NCBI RefSeq assembly: GCF_029948125.1 | Contig: NZ_JASAMB010000003.1 | Coordinates: forward strand, 124,001 to 188,000 | Source: Catellatospora sp. KI3 | Lineage (GTDB): Bacteria; Actinomycetota; Actinomycetes; Mycobacteriales; Micromonosporaceae | DNA: 64,000 nucleotides | Direction of reading: 5' to 3' | Shown: positions 41,541 through 50,243 of the stretch, piece by piece | Position numbering within the stretch: position 1 is the stretch's first letter | Layout of the letters: each line of letters begins with the position of its first letter | The notes under the pieces: model-generated | What the model was told of the DNA's origin: nothing | Database searches by the model: none | The model's input: only the letters and a program-made list of their open reading frames with translations | Made by a program: the position numbers and the translations under genes

Positions 41541-43444
41541 GCGTCGACCTCCAGGGCCGCCAGGTCGGACAGGATCGGCAGCGGCTCGCCGGCGTGCCAG
41601 CACGCCACCCGCGATCGGTCGGCCGCTGTCCGCAGCGGCGGGTCCTGCGCTCGGCAGCGGTCGTCGGCCAGCGGGCATCGTGCCGCGTAGGCGCATCCGG
41701 CCGGTACGTGGGCGGGGTCGACGGGCTGGCCGGGGATCGTGGCCAGCGGTGCGTCGATGTCGCTGCGCATGTCGGGTACGGCGGCGACCAGCGCTCTGGT
41801 GTAGGGGTGGCGGGCGCCGTCGGCCAGCTCACCGGCGGGCAGGTCCTCGACGACGCGCCCGGCGTACATCACCAGGACCCGGTCGCAGACCTCGGCGATC
41901 ACGGAGACGTCGTGGCTGATCAGGATGACGGCGACGCCGTCGGCGGCCCGTACCTCCTGCAGCATGTCCAGGACCTGGCGCTGGACGGTGACGTCGAGTG
42001 CCGTCGTCGGCTCGTCGGCGACGATGAGCTTCGGCGTCCCCATCAGCCCCATCCCGATCATCGCGCGTTGGCGCATGCCGCCGGAGAACTCGAACGGGTA
42101 CTGCCGTGCCCGTCGCCGCGGGTCGGGGATGCGGACCGCCCGCAGCCGGTCGACGGCCCGCTGCCACGCCTGTGCCCGGGTCGCGCGCTGGTGGGCCCGG
42201 GCCGCTTCGGCCAGTTGCGCCCCGACCCGGTGGGCCGGGTTGAACGAGGTCATCGGGTCCTGGAACACCACCGCCAGCGACGTGCCGAGCAGGTGCCGGT
42301 GGCCGGTGCCGTCGCGCAGGTCGGCGCCGAGGAACGTGAGCCGTTCGGCGTCCACCCGTGCCGGGAACTCCAGCAGGTCGGCCACTGCCAGCGCGGTGAG
42401 CGACTTGCCTGAGCCGGACTCGCCGACGATGCCGACCGCTTCGCCGCGGTGCACCTGGAACGTGACGCCGCGTACCGGGCTGATCTCCGCATCGCCGTGC
42501 GGGAAGGCCACGCGCAGGTCCCGGACGTCCAGGACGAGGTCGGTGTCGGTGTCCGGGCCGGTGCGGGCGCCTGCGGCCGGTGCCCGCCGTCGGCGCGGCG
42601 TGACGGCCGCGCGCCACGGGACGTCGATCTGCACGCCCAGCGATCGGGCCACGGCTTCGCCGCTGAGGTTGAACGCGAGCCCGGCGATGATCACCGCGGC
42701 GCCGGGCGCCAGCGCGGCCAGCGGGTGGACGTAGATGCCGGTCAGCCCGTCCTGCATCATGCGCCCCCAGTCGTAGGCCGGCGACTGCACGCCGAGGCCG
42801 AGGAACGACAGGCCCGCGAAGGACAGCAGCACCCCGCCGGCGCCGATGGTGGCGTTGACCATCAGCGGCTCGGCGATGTTCGGCAGCACGTGCCGGATGA
42901 GGATGCGGCCCGAGCCCACCCCTGAGACCCGGGCGGCGGCGACGAAGTCGCGGCCCGCGACACCGGCCATCAGCGTGTGGCACAGCCGGGCGAAGACCGG
43001 CGCTCCGGCGAAGCCGACGGCCAGCACCGCGCCTTGGGCCCCGACGCCGAAGACGACGGCGAAGAAGAGCACCAGCAGCAGGCCGGGGAACGCGACGACC
43101 GTGTTGACCAGTCCGATGATCGGCCGGCCGAGCCAGCGGCCCAGCAGCATGGGGGCGGACCCGAGCACGATGCCGACGGCGACGGAGATGGCAGTCGCCG
43201 ACACCGCCAGGGCGATCGACAGGCGGGTCGCGACCAGTACCCGGAAGAAGATGTCCCGGCCGAGGTTGTCGGTGCCGAACCAGTGCTGGGCAGAGGCCCC
43301 GGCCAGCATGTTGTCGGTGTCGAACGAGGTGGCCTGGTGGCCCCAAAGCAGCGGGGCGAACACGGCCGTGAACAGGGTGAGGGCGAGCAGCCCGAACCCG
43401 GTGAGGCCCAGCGGTGTGCGCACGGCCCGCGACCAGTTCTTCAT
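41537..43444 (-). CDS. fused dipeptide ABC permease (DppC) and ATPase (DppD)
   Basis: A 635-residue fusion. Residues 1-290 are an OppC-type permease: an N-terminal helix, HWFGTDNLGRDIFFRVL, the EAA loop around AAARVSGVGSGRILIRH, and helices to about 275. A 30-residue Arg/Ala/Pro linker leads to an ATPase of about 310 residues with Walker A GESGSGKSLT, signature FSGGMRQRAMIGMGL and the Cys-containing OppD C terminus (CAYAARCPLADDRC). These are normally two genes. The frame is continuous, with no hint of an error. It starts directly after the DppB stop. Confidence 0.92.
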   Translation of the reverse strand: MKNWSRAVRTPLGLTGFGLLALTLFTAVFAPLLWGHQATSFDTDNMLAGASAQHWFGTDNLGRDIFFRVLVATRLSIALAVSATAISVAVGIVLGSAPMLLGRWLGRPIIGLVNTVVAFPGLLLVLFFAVVFGVGAQGAVLAVGFAGAPVFARLCHTLMAGVAGRDFVAAARVSGVGSGRILIRHVLPNIAEPLMVNATIGAGGVLLSFAGLSFLGLGVQSPAYDWGRMMQDGLTGIYVHPLAALAPGAAVIIAGLAFNLSGEAVARSLGVQIDVPWRAAVTPRRRRAPAAGARTGPDTDTDLVLDVRDLRVAFPHGDAEISPVRGVTFQVHRGEAVGIVGESGSGKSLTALAVADLLEFPARVDAERLTFLGADLRDGTGHRHLLGTSLAVVFQDPMTSFNPAHRVGAQLAEAARAHQRATRAQAWQRAVDRLRAVRIPDPRRRARQYPFEFSGGMRQRAMIGMGLMGTPKLIVADEPTTALDVTVQRQVLDMLQEVRAADGVAVILISHDVSVIAEVCDRVLVMYAGRVVEDLPAGELADGARHPYTRALVAAVPDMRSDIDAPLATIPGQPVDPAHVPAGCAYAARCPLADDRCRAQDPPLRTAADRSRVACWHAGEPLPILSDLAALEVDA

Positions 43445-44446
43445 TCAGTCGACTCCGATCGTGGAGCGCGGGTCGAGCACGGCCAGCGCGACGTCGACCA
43501 CGGTGTTGATCAGCAGCACTCCGATCCCGTAGACGAGAACGGTGCCCTGCACCAGCGGAAAGTCCTTGTTGGTGATCGACCCGACGATCGAACTGCCCAG
43601 CCCCGGCCAGGCGAAGACGTTCTCGACCAGGACCGTGCCGGCCACCAGCGACCCCAGCAGCAGCCCGCTGAGGGTCAGCGTCGCGGTGACGGCGTTGGGC
43701 AGTGCGTGCACCAGGTGGATGCGCAGCCCCGACAGCCGTTTCGCCCGCGCGGTACGCAGATAGTCGGTGTCCAGGACGGCCAGCATCTCCACCCGCACGA
43801 TCCGGGACAGGATCGCCGCCGGGCCGATCGCCAGGGCCAGCACCGGAAGGACGTAGGAGCTGGGCGCGTCCCGGCCGGCCACCGGCAGCCAGTGCAGCTG
43901 GACGGCGAAGACGAACACCAGCAGGACGCCGAGGACGAAGTCCGGGACGGCCCCGAGGACCACCGACGATCCGGCGAAGGCCAGTTCGGTGCGGCGTGCG
44001 CGCCCGTGCCGGGTCAGGGCCGCGATCGCCGCACCCAGCGGTATCGCGATCGCCATTGCCACCGCGAACGCCAGCAGCGCCAGCTCGGCGGTGGCCGGCA
44101 GCCGCTGGCCGATGATCTGGCCCACCGGCAGCTGGGTGCCGATGGAGTCGCCGAGCTGCCCGGTGCACAGGTCACGCAGGAAGTGCCAGTACTGGACCAG
44201 CAGCCGGTCGTCCAGACCGAGCGCGTGCCGGCGCGCGGCGACCACGTCGGCCGCTGCCAGCGGCCCCAGCGCGGCCCGGACCGGATCGCCCGGTACCAGG
44301 TGCACCATGAAGAACGCCGCCGTGACGAGCACCCACAGCGACACCAGCAGCCGCAGGAGCCTTCGGGCCGCGAAGCGGACCCACCGGTTCTGCCACCATG
44401 CGGTGGCCCGGCCGGGCTCCGCGGCGGCTGCTGGTGTCGCTGACAT
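43445..44446 (-). CDS. dipeptide ABC transporter permease (DppB type)
   Basis: A 333-residue membrane protein with six predicted helices. The OppB N-terminal block RLLRLLVSLWVLVTAAFFM with HLVPGDPVRAALG is present, as is the EAA loop (YLRTARAKRLSGLRIHLVH). The stop is adjacent to the start of the fused permease-ATPase. It forms the membrane pore with that permease. Confidence 0.93.
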   Translation of the reverse strand: MSATPAAAAEPGRATAWWQNRWVRFAARRLLRLLVSLWVLVTAAFFMVHLVPGDPVRAALGPLAAADVVAARRHALGLDDRLLVQYWHFLRDLCTGQLGDSIGTQLPVGQIIGQRLPATAELALLAFAVAMAIAIPLGAAIAALTRHGRARRTELAFAGSSVVLGAVPDFVLGVLLVFVFAVQLHWLPVAGRDAPSSYVLPVLALAIGPAAILSRIVRVEMLAVLDTDYLRTARAKRLSGLRIHLVHALPNAVTATLTLSGLLLGSLVAGTVLVENVFAWPGLGSSIVGSITNKDFPLVQGTVLVYGIGVLLINTVVDVALAVLDPRSTIGVD

Positions 44447-44500
44447 GAGGGCGTTCTCCCGGGGGTTGAGGTGACGGTTGCGGCGTGGTCGGGCCGGAGG

Positions 44501-46090
44501 TCAGCCGAGCATCTTGATCGAGGTGGGCGCGATCGTTCCGGCCTGCTCGAGAGTGGCGCCCTTGAAGAAGGTCGGTAGCAGGCTGTTGGCGAACGGCACC
44601 ACATCGGCCGCCTTGAACAGGGCCGCCTCGGCCGCGAGCCAGTCGGCGCAGCCGGCCGCGCCGACCTGGGCCGCGGCCTTGGTCGCGGCGGCGGTGTACG
44701 CGGCGTTGTCGATGGCGGCGAAGTTGGTGCCGTTGGGTGCGGCCAGCCCGGACAGGAACGCCAGGAGCTGGTCGGGGGTGTTGACGTTCAGCGCCTCCCA
44801 CGCCACGTCCCAGGCGCCGGTGCCGAACATCGCGCCCTGCATCGCCGCGGTCGGCTGCGACGTCGCCGTCACCTCGACGCCGATCGCCTTCCACTGGCTG
44901 GCCGCCAGCTCGGCGGCGGCCGACGCCCCGGTCCCGAGTGCCGAGTCGTACAGCATGGTCAGGGACAGCTTCTTGCCGTCCTTGGTCAGGATCCCGTCGG
45001 AGCCGGGCGTCCAGCCGGCTGCGGCGAGCTTCGCCTTGGCGCCGTCGACGTCGGTGGCCGGTACGTTGCCCTGCACCGAGTCGCCCTGGCAGCCGGCCGG
45101 CGGCAGCACCGCGAGCTGGGTGGCCGGTCCGCCGGTGTTGCTGGTCAGCACCTTCTGCAGCTGCGCCAGGTCCAGTGCCTCGGTCAGCGCCAGGCGTACC
45201 TGCGGGTCGCTGGTCACGTGCCCGGCGGCGTGGTTGTACCACTGCTGTCCGAGCAGCAGCGGGGTCGATGACGAGGCGACGCCCGCCGCGCTCAGGCGGG
45301 TGCGGTCGGTGCCGACGATCTGTGCGGCGTTGATCTGGCCGGCGAGGAGCTGGTTGGCGGCGGTCGTCTCGTTCTGGATGACCTTGACGACGATCTTGGC
45401 CGGAGTGCCGTCCGCCGCGGTGCTCGCCCCGCCGGGGCCCCACGTGTAGTCCTTGCGGACGGTGTAGACGTACTGGTCGCCCGGGCTGGCCTGGGACAGC
45501 GTGTAGGGGCCGGTGCCGTCGGTGGCGCCCTTGAGCGAGGCACGGTCCCGCATGCCCTTCGGGCACACCATCGGCAGGTTCGACAGGCTGCTCAGCAGGA
45601 ACGGCGCCGGCTGGGCCAGCTTGAGCTGCACGGTCGAACCGCTGGCGGTGGCGGTGGCACCGGCGGGGATGAACGCGCCGAGCAGCGGGCTCTTGTTGGC
45701 CGGATCCTCGACGTAGGTGATGTTGTCGGCGACCGTCTGCGCGGTGAAGGCCGTGCCGTCGGCGCAGGTGACACCGGACTTGATGGTGAATGTGGCCGAC
45801 GTGCCGTCGACGGTCCACGACGAGGCCAGCTGCGGCTGGATGTCGCCCTTCGCGCCGAGGCTGACCAGCGCGTCGTACGCGAAGGCGTTCAGCTGGATCA
45901 GCGAGCTGCCCGCACCGGCCTGCGGGTCCAGGCTGCCGGGGTCGGACGTCGCGGCGAGGGTGAAGGTGGCCCCGTTGACATACTTCTGCGACGGCGCGTC
46001 ATCACCGGAACCGCCGCTGCACGCGGAAAGGCACGCCGCGACGAGCGCCGCGGCGCCCACGGCCCGTGCCCTGCTCGGGTAAGACCTCAT
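44501..46090 (-). CDS. peptide-binding lipoprotein (SBP_bac_5)
   Basis: A 529-residue extracytoplasmic solute-binding protein. A lipobox LSAC near residue 24 is followed by a Ser/Gly linker. The family 5 opening LAATSDPGSLDPQAG and the LTEALDLAQLQKVL helix are present. It is the receptor of the ABC transporter encoded just downstream. Family 5 binds di- and oligopeptides. The two serine hydrolases and the dipeptidase in the operon argue for peptides and not nickel or sugars. Confidence 0.92.
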   Translation of the reverse strand: MRSYPSRARAVGAAALVAACLSACSGGSGDDAPSQKYVNGATFTLAATSDPGSLDPQAGAGSSLIQLNAFAYDALVSLGAKGDIQPQLASSWTVDGTSATFTIKSGVTCADGTAFTAQTVADNITYVEDPANKSPLLGAFIPAGATATASGSTVQLKLAQPAPFLLSSLSNLPMVCPKGMRDRASLKGATDGTGPYTLSQASPGDQYVYTVRKDYTWGPGGASTAADGTPAKIVVKVIQNETTAANQLLAGQINAAQIVGTDRTRLSAAGVASSSTPLLLGQQWYNHAAGHVTSDPQVRLALTEALDLAQLQKVLTSNTGGPATQLAVLPPAGCQGDSVQGNVPATDVDGAKAKLAAAGWTPGSDGILTKDGKKLSLTMLYDSALGTGASAAAELAASQWKAIGVEVTATSQPTAAMQGAMFGTGAWDVAWEALNVNTPDQLLAFLSGLAAPNGTNFAAIDNAAYTAAATKAAAQVGAAGCADWLAAEAALFKAADVVPFANSLLPTFFKGATLEQAGTIAPTSIKMLG

Positions 46091-46125
46091 TATGGAGCCT
46101 CCTACTGGGGTGTCGTGCGGAACCA

Positions 46126-47508
46126 TCAATCGGCGGTCCGGGCAACAGCCCGGCCGTAGTGGATGTACTGGCAGCGCCCGGCACCGTCGCGGCCGATGAA
46201 GGCGAAGACGAGATGGACGCCGTGGTGCGGCTCGGCAGAGATCAGGCAGTCCGGGGAGTAGCGCACCAGCCGCGTACGCAGGGGCTGCTCCAGCCCGGCG
46301 AGCACGTCCTTGGGCACCCGGTCCAGCCAGACCGTGCCGTCGGTGTCCCGGCTCACCGTGATGTCGTAGATCGTGTCGGCGTAGCGGCCCAGGTACGGCG
46401 CGGCATCGAACGCGACCGGTGCGGCCGGCGGAACTCGCGGGCCCGGCAGCACGATGCCCGCGAGCTGCTCGAGCAGGTGCCCGACGACGTCGCGGTAGAG
46501 CCCGATGACATCGCCGCCGTTGGTCAGCAGCGCGACCGCGACACCGGCGTCGGGCACGACCCGCAGGAACGCCGCCTGACCGATGGTGCCGCCGTCGTGG
46601 CCGACGACCGTGCGGCCGTCGTACACGTCGCGCTCCCAGCCCAGGCCCCACGAACCGCCCATCATGGCCAGCTCCGGGACCGTGACCTGCGGCTGCTGCA
46701 TGGCGGCGACTGTCTGCGGTGCCAGGATCAGCGTGCCGTCCGCGGCCGTGCCGCCGGCCAGGTGCATGGCTGCGAAGCCGACCAGATCGCCGGGGGTCAT
46801 GGCCAGCATCGAGCCCGCCGGTGCGTTCGACCGCGGCAGCGCCCAGGTCGCGGTGGGTACGGGGCGGCCGTCGTCGCCGGTGAGGTGGCCGACGGCGGCC
46901 CGGTGCACGATCGCCTCGTACGGGCTCGGGCACACCCGAGGCAGGGCCAGCGGTGCCGCCAGCCGCCGCATCAGCACCTCGTCGTACGGCAGCCCGCGCA
47001 GCACCTCCACCAGCCGCCCGAGCACCACGAACCCGGTGTTGTTGTAGGAGAAGAACTCGCCCGCCGGGAACAGCTGCGGTATGCCGCCGATGGAGGCGAC
47101 ATACCGCTCGACCGCGTCCTCGCCGCGGCCGGTGTCGGTGAAGACGTCGCCCTCGAAACCGGCGGTGTGGCACAGCAGCTGGCGCGGCGTGATCGCTGCG
47201 GCGGCCACCGCGTCGCCGACCGCGAACTCCGGCAGGTGAGCCCGGACGGGCTGGTCCAGGTCGACCAGCCCGTCGTCCACCAACTGCATGACCAGGGCAC
47301 TGGTCCACAGCTTCGTGATCGACCCGATCTGGAACACGGTGTCCGTGTCGACCGGGACCCCCGTGGTCGTACTGGTGACCCCGGTCGCAGCCGCGAACCG
47401 GCGGCCGCCGGCCAGCACCGCCACGGAGGCACCCGGCACGCCGCGCTCGGCGGCCAGGCGGCCGAGGTTGGAGTCAAGCCAGCTCTGAACGTCCTTCGGG
47501 TCGGTCAT
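46126..47508 (-). CDS. second S12 serine hydrolase (D-aminopeptidase-like)
   Basis: A 460-residue protein that parallels the one at 39323-40711: SxxK in GSITKLWTSALVMQL, YxN in FSYNNTGF, and GHDGGT, then a beta-rich C-terminal domain. No signal peptide. Shared strings (GDVFTDTGRG, WALPRS) show that the two are paralogues that have diverged widely, implying different specificities within the same pathway. It lies between the dipeptidase (84-base gap) and the binding protein (35-base gap). Confidence 0.85.
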   Translation of the reverse strand: MTDPKDVQSWLDSNLGRLAAERGVPGASVAVLAGGRRFAAATGVTSTTTGVPVDTDTVFQIGSITKLWTSALVMQLVDDGLVDLDQPVRAHLPEFAVGDAVAAAAITPRQLLCHTAGFEGDVFTDTGRGEDAVERYVASIGGIPQLFPAGEFFSYNNTGFVVLGRLVEVLRGLPYDEVLMRRLAAPLALPRVCPSPYEAIVHRAAVGHLTGDDGRPVPTATWALPRSNAPAGSMLAMTPGDLVGFAAMHLAGGTAADGTLILAPQTVAAMQQPQVTVPELAMMGGSWGLGWERDVYDGRTVVGHDGGTIGQAAFLRVVPDAGVAVALLTNGGDVIGLYRDVVGHLLEQLAGIVLPGPRVPPAAPVAFDAAPYLGRYADTIYDITVSRDTDGTVWLDRVPKDVLAGLEQPLRTRLVRYSPDCLISAEPHHGVHLVFAFIGRDGAGRCQYIHYGRAVARTAD

Positions 47509-47592
47509 GCGGACCGACAGTAGGGATCCCGGCCCCGCACCGCTTTGGCCTGGTCGACAAACCAGGACCCCGTGCCTTGTCGGATCGGCCAG

Positions 47593-48567
47593 CTACCGCC
47601 AGACCTGGCCCGCGACTCGACGGAAGTTCCCGCCGAGGATGCCCTCGACGGCGTCGAGCGGATACCCACGCTTGATCAATTCGGCCTCGACACCGACGGT
47701 GGTCTCCGGTTCGACGAACCGGATCGTGCCCCACCGGGTGTACTCCTCGGGGAACAGATCCGGGTTGGCCTCCAGGTCGACCTGCAGATCCTCGGCGTCG
47801 AAGCTGTAGTCGCTGCCGATCCCCACATGCTCCCAGCCCACCAGGTCGACGGCGTAGTCGATGTGCGCGACGAACGCGTCCATGGTCGCGGTGTTCTCAC
47901 CCAGGAAGATGCCCACCCCCGGGATGCCGATCACCCCGCCGGTCGCCGCGCAGTCCCTGGCCTGCTCGTCGGTGATGTTGCGGACGTGGTCCCAGACGCC
48001 CTTCATCGCCGAATGCGAGTAGATCATCGGCCGCTCGCTGACCGCGGACAGGTCCAGGCCGGTCCGGATGCTGCAGTGCGAGCCGTCGACCAGCATGCCG
48101 ACCTCGTTCATCCGGCGGACCAGGTCCCGGCCGTAAGCCGTCAGGCCGGTGTCCTCGGAGTCCAGGCAGCCGCAGCCGGCGGCGTTGGCAGTGTTGTACG
48201 TCGGCAGCAGCGCGCGCACGCCCAGCGCGTAGAAGGTCTCCACCATGTCCAGGTCGCCGTCCAGCGGACGCGAGTCCTCGAGATCGAAGGCCACGACGGT
48301 CCGGCCGGCGGCGCGCGCCGCATCGACATCGGCGACACCATCGGCCAGCGCCAGGTCGGGATGCTCGCCGATCTGTCGGCGGAAGTCGTCGAGGAAGCCC
48401 AGCGACATCTGCTTGGTGTGCGGGGCGTAGCCGACGTTGACGCAGATGTACGAGCCGCCCGGCCGGCGGTAGCGCAGGATGTCGCCCACGTCCGCGCCGG
48501 CCGCCAGGGGCAGGCAGGTGTGCTGCTCCCAGAACAGCCTCGGTGTCGTGCTCGCAGTGGCAGTCAC
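47593..48567 (-). CDS. membrane-dipeptidase-like hydrolase (M19)
   Basis: A 324-residue amidohydrolase of the renal dipeptidase family, which cleaves dipeptides and accepts a D-residue at the C-terminal position. Family blocks are AFDLED (bridging Glu), DGSHCS, YSHSAMKGVWDHVRN, GIGSDYSFD and the C-terminal GILGGNFRRV. The first-strand ligand pair, normally H-x-D, reads FWEQHTCLPL (H-x-C), and the usual substrate His after the fourth strand is replaced (YNTANAAG). These may mark a distinct subfamily or metal. The GTG at 48567 has GAGGAGG 6 bases upstream. It is the first gene of the long operon. Confidence 0.85.
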   Translation of the reverse strand: MTATASTTPRLFWEQHTCLPLAAGADVGDILRYRRPGGSYICVNVGYAPHTKQMSLGFLDDFRRQIGEHPDLALADGVADVDAARAAGRTVVAFDLEDSRPLDGDLDMVETFYALGVRALLPTYNTANAAGCGCLDSEDTGLTAYGRDLVRRMNEVGMLVDGSHCSIRTGLDLSAVSERPMIYSHSAMKGVWDHVRNITDEQARDCAATGGVIGIPGVGIFLGENTATMDAFVAHIDYAVDLVGWEHVGIGSDYSFDAEDLQVDLEANPDLFPEEYTRWGTIRFVEPETTVGVEAELIKRGYPLDAVEGILGGNFRRVAGQVWR

Positions 48568-49057
48568 GTCGAACCTCCTCGAATGGGTCGAACCGTCGCA
48601 TGGAATCGGAACCCGGCCCGCCACCATCGACTGGCCGGGGTGCGGCAGAGCGCCGCCGCGCCGCGCCGATCAGGGGCGTCGGTTTCCGCCGAGGCACGGT
48701 AGCCGGGAGGACCCGGCTTGTCCCTGTGCCGGCCACCAGGCGATCCGAATGAGGTTTGTCCGTTCGGCCAAACGCCGCCCACCCGACTTCCCGGCCAGGG
48801 CGGCCTGCCGTGCTGTCCGCCCTGCCGTCCGGCGGCCGCCGGTCATGACACGGCGGCCAGGCCACTCACCACCGGCCTGGCCGCCGGGACTGTCACAACG
48901 AGCCGTGCGATGCGGGTTCTTCCACCCGGCTCCCGCGATCAAGTCGGCCCGACTCCGGACGACGCGCCGTGCCGGTCGGCTGCTCGTGCCCCGTCTGCGG
49001 GTACCCTCAGCGCCAGCGCCCCCGTCCCGGGCGGCCCTGCGGATCGAGGATGTTCGG
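48568..49057. other. leader/intergenic region upstream of the peptide operon
   Basis: About 490 bases without a supported gene between the divergent dipeptidase and spermidine-synthase-like genes. It contains the dyad at 48755-48772 (listed separately) and a GGCGGCCAG/CTGGCCGCC pair near 48851 and 48887. Confidence 0.5.
48755..48772. promoter_or_regulatory. candidate PucR operator
   Basis: TTTG-x-CCG-xx-CGG-x-CAAA, an 18-base dyad with 7 of 9 symmetric pairs, lies about 190 bases before the dipeptidase start. It is the best palindrome in the operon's upstream region. Its link to the PucR-type regulator is inferred. Confidence 0.4.
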
Positions 49058-49792
49058 ATGGGCCTGCGGTTTCAGGAACTGGGCTGGCGGCAGACCCCGA
49101 TGGGCCAGATCAGCCTGCGCCGCCGCTGGGATCCACAGTTCGAGACCGAGGTGTACGAGGTCAAGCTCGACGACGACTTCCTGATGTCCAGCCTGTTCAC
49201 CGTCGCCGAGGTCGAGGTGGCCCGCCTGGCGCTGGCCGAGCTGAGCCCGGCCGACTTCGGCGCCGAGGCTCTCGACGTGGCCGTCGGCGGACTCGGCCTG
49301 GGCTTCACCGCCCTGACCGTGCTCGAGGACGACCGGGTCGGCTCGCTGCTGGTCGTCGACGCGCTCGCCGACGTGATCGAATGGCACGAGCAGGGCCTGA
49401 TCCCGGCAGGCGCGACGCTGACCGCCGATCCGCGCTGCCGGCTCGTAACCGGTGACTTCTTCGCCCTGACCGCCGGCGCGGACGGCCTCGACCCGCAGTC
49501 GCCCGGCCGCCTCTTCCACGCGATCGTCGTCGACATCGACCATTCGCCCAGCCACCTGCTCCACCCCAGCCACGCGGACTTCTACCAGCCGGCCGGCCTG
49601 CGCCGGCTCGCCGAGAGGCTGCACCCCGGCGGCGTGTTCACCCTGTGGTCCAACGACCCGCCGGAGGACGACTTCACCGCCCGGCTCGCCGAGGTCTTCA
49701 CCGAGGTCCGCGCCGACGTCATCGCCTTCGCCAACCCGTTGCAGGACCGGGACTCGACCAACACGGTGTACCTCGCGAAACGCGCCGGGTAG
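49058..49792 (+). CDS. spermidine-synthase-like methyltransferase-fold protein
   Basis: A 244-residue protein with the polyamine aminopropyltransferase layout: a beta N-terminal domain (LGWRQTPMGQISLRRRW), an altered SAM-type loop LDVAVGGLGLGFTAL (GGG-like), SLLVVDALADVIEWH for the acidic strand, and HAIVVDIDHSPSHLL with the catalytic-region Asp. In true spermidine synthases the gatekeeper is GGGDG, and here it differs, so a putrescine substrate is doubtful. Such proteins are often annotated spermine/spermidine synthase-like. GAGG lies 7-8 bases before the ATG. Confidence 0.75.
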   Translation: MGLRFQELGWRQTPMGQISLRRRWDPQFETEVYEVKLDDDFLMSSLFTVAEVEVARLALAELSPADFGAEALDVAVGGLGLGFTALTVLEDDRVGSLLVVDALADVIEWHEQGLIPAGATLTADPRCRLVTGDFFALTAGADGLDPQSPGRLFHAIVVDIDHSPSHLLHPSHADFYQPAGLRRLAERLHPGGVFTLWSNDPPEDDFTARLAEVFTEVRADVIAFANPLQDRDSTNTVYLAKRAG

Positions 49793-49832
49793 GCGTCACG
49801 ACGCCCGGCCCGCATCCGCAGGGCGGGTGGAG

Positions 49833-49936
49833 TCAGGCGTACGCCTCGACCGACCGCAGCGAGTAGCCGTATCCCGTGCCCCGTGCCGTGCCGTTTACGC
49901 GTGGTAGCGGCCGGTGCCGGTCAGCCCGGTGGGGTC
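49833..49936 (-). pseudogene. remnant of an F5/8 type C (discoidin) carbohydrate-binding domain
   Basis: Minus-strand sequence encodes PTGLTGTGRY. After a one-base frame change it gives RVNGTARGTGYGYSLRSVEAY and TGA. This is the conserved last strand of F5/8C modules (RYVRxxGTxRxTxYGYSLxExEVY). The rest of any secreted hydrolase is absent, so it is the frameshifted 3' end of a lost gene. Confidence 0.6.
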
Positions 49937-50046
49937 GTCGGTGCCGTGCCGCCCGCCATGGTGGCCATCACGCCGCACTCCCGGCAGATGGCGCACGCCG
50001 CGGCGCCGAACACGGGGCGGTGTTCGTCGAGCGCGGACCAACTCAT
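49921..50046 (-). CDS. possible 41-residue cysteine-containing small protein
   Basis: An ATG-initiated frame encodes MSWSALDEHRPVF, then CAICREC and a Gly/Thr/Pro tail. The C-x2-C-x2-C spacing could bind zinc. There is no clear ribosome site, and the 3' end overlaps the discoidin relic, so this may be chance. The rest of 49793-50243 holds no other supported gene. Confidence 0.25.
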   Translation of the reverse strand: MSWSALDEHRPVFGAAACAICRECGVMATMAGGTAPTTPPG

Positions 50047-50243
50047 TTACCGACGTCACTTTGAGCTGACGTTATATCGCGCGCCCGCAGGACGCAGTCG
50101 GCACGCCTCTGCCTGCTCGACCACCGGGTCGGGCAGCGCCGATCCTCGCTCTGCGGCAGCCCGACGCGCAGGGTGTCGATTGACAAGTGTCAAATGAGGC
50201 GGTTCACTGCTCCGGGCAGTAGCGATCCGAAGAAAGGCCGGTC

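Noticed and set aside
49883-50197. A 104-codon plus-strand gene upstream of the DUF4185 gene
   Set aside because: No ribosome site, no motif, antisense to the discoidin relic.
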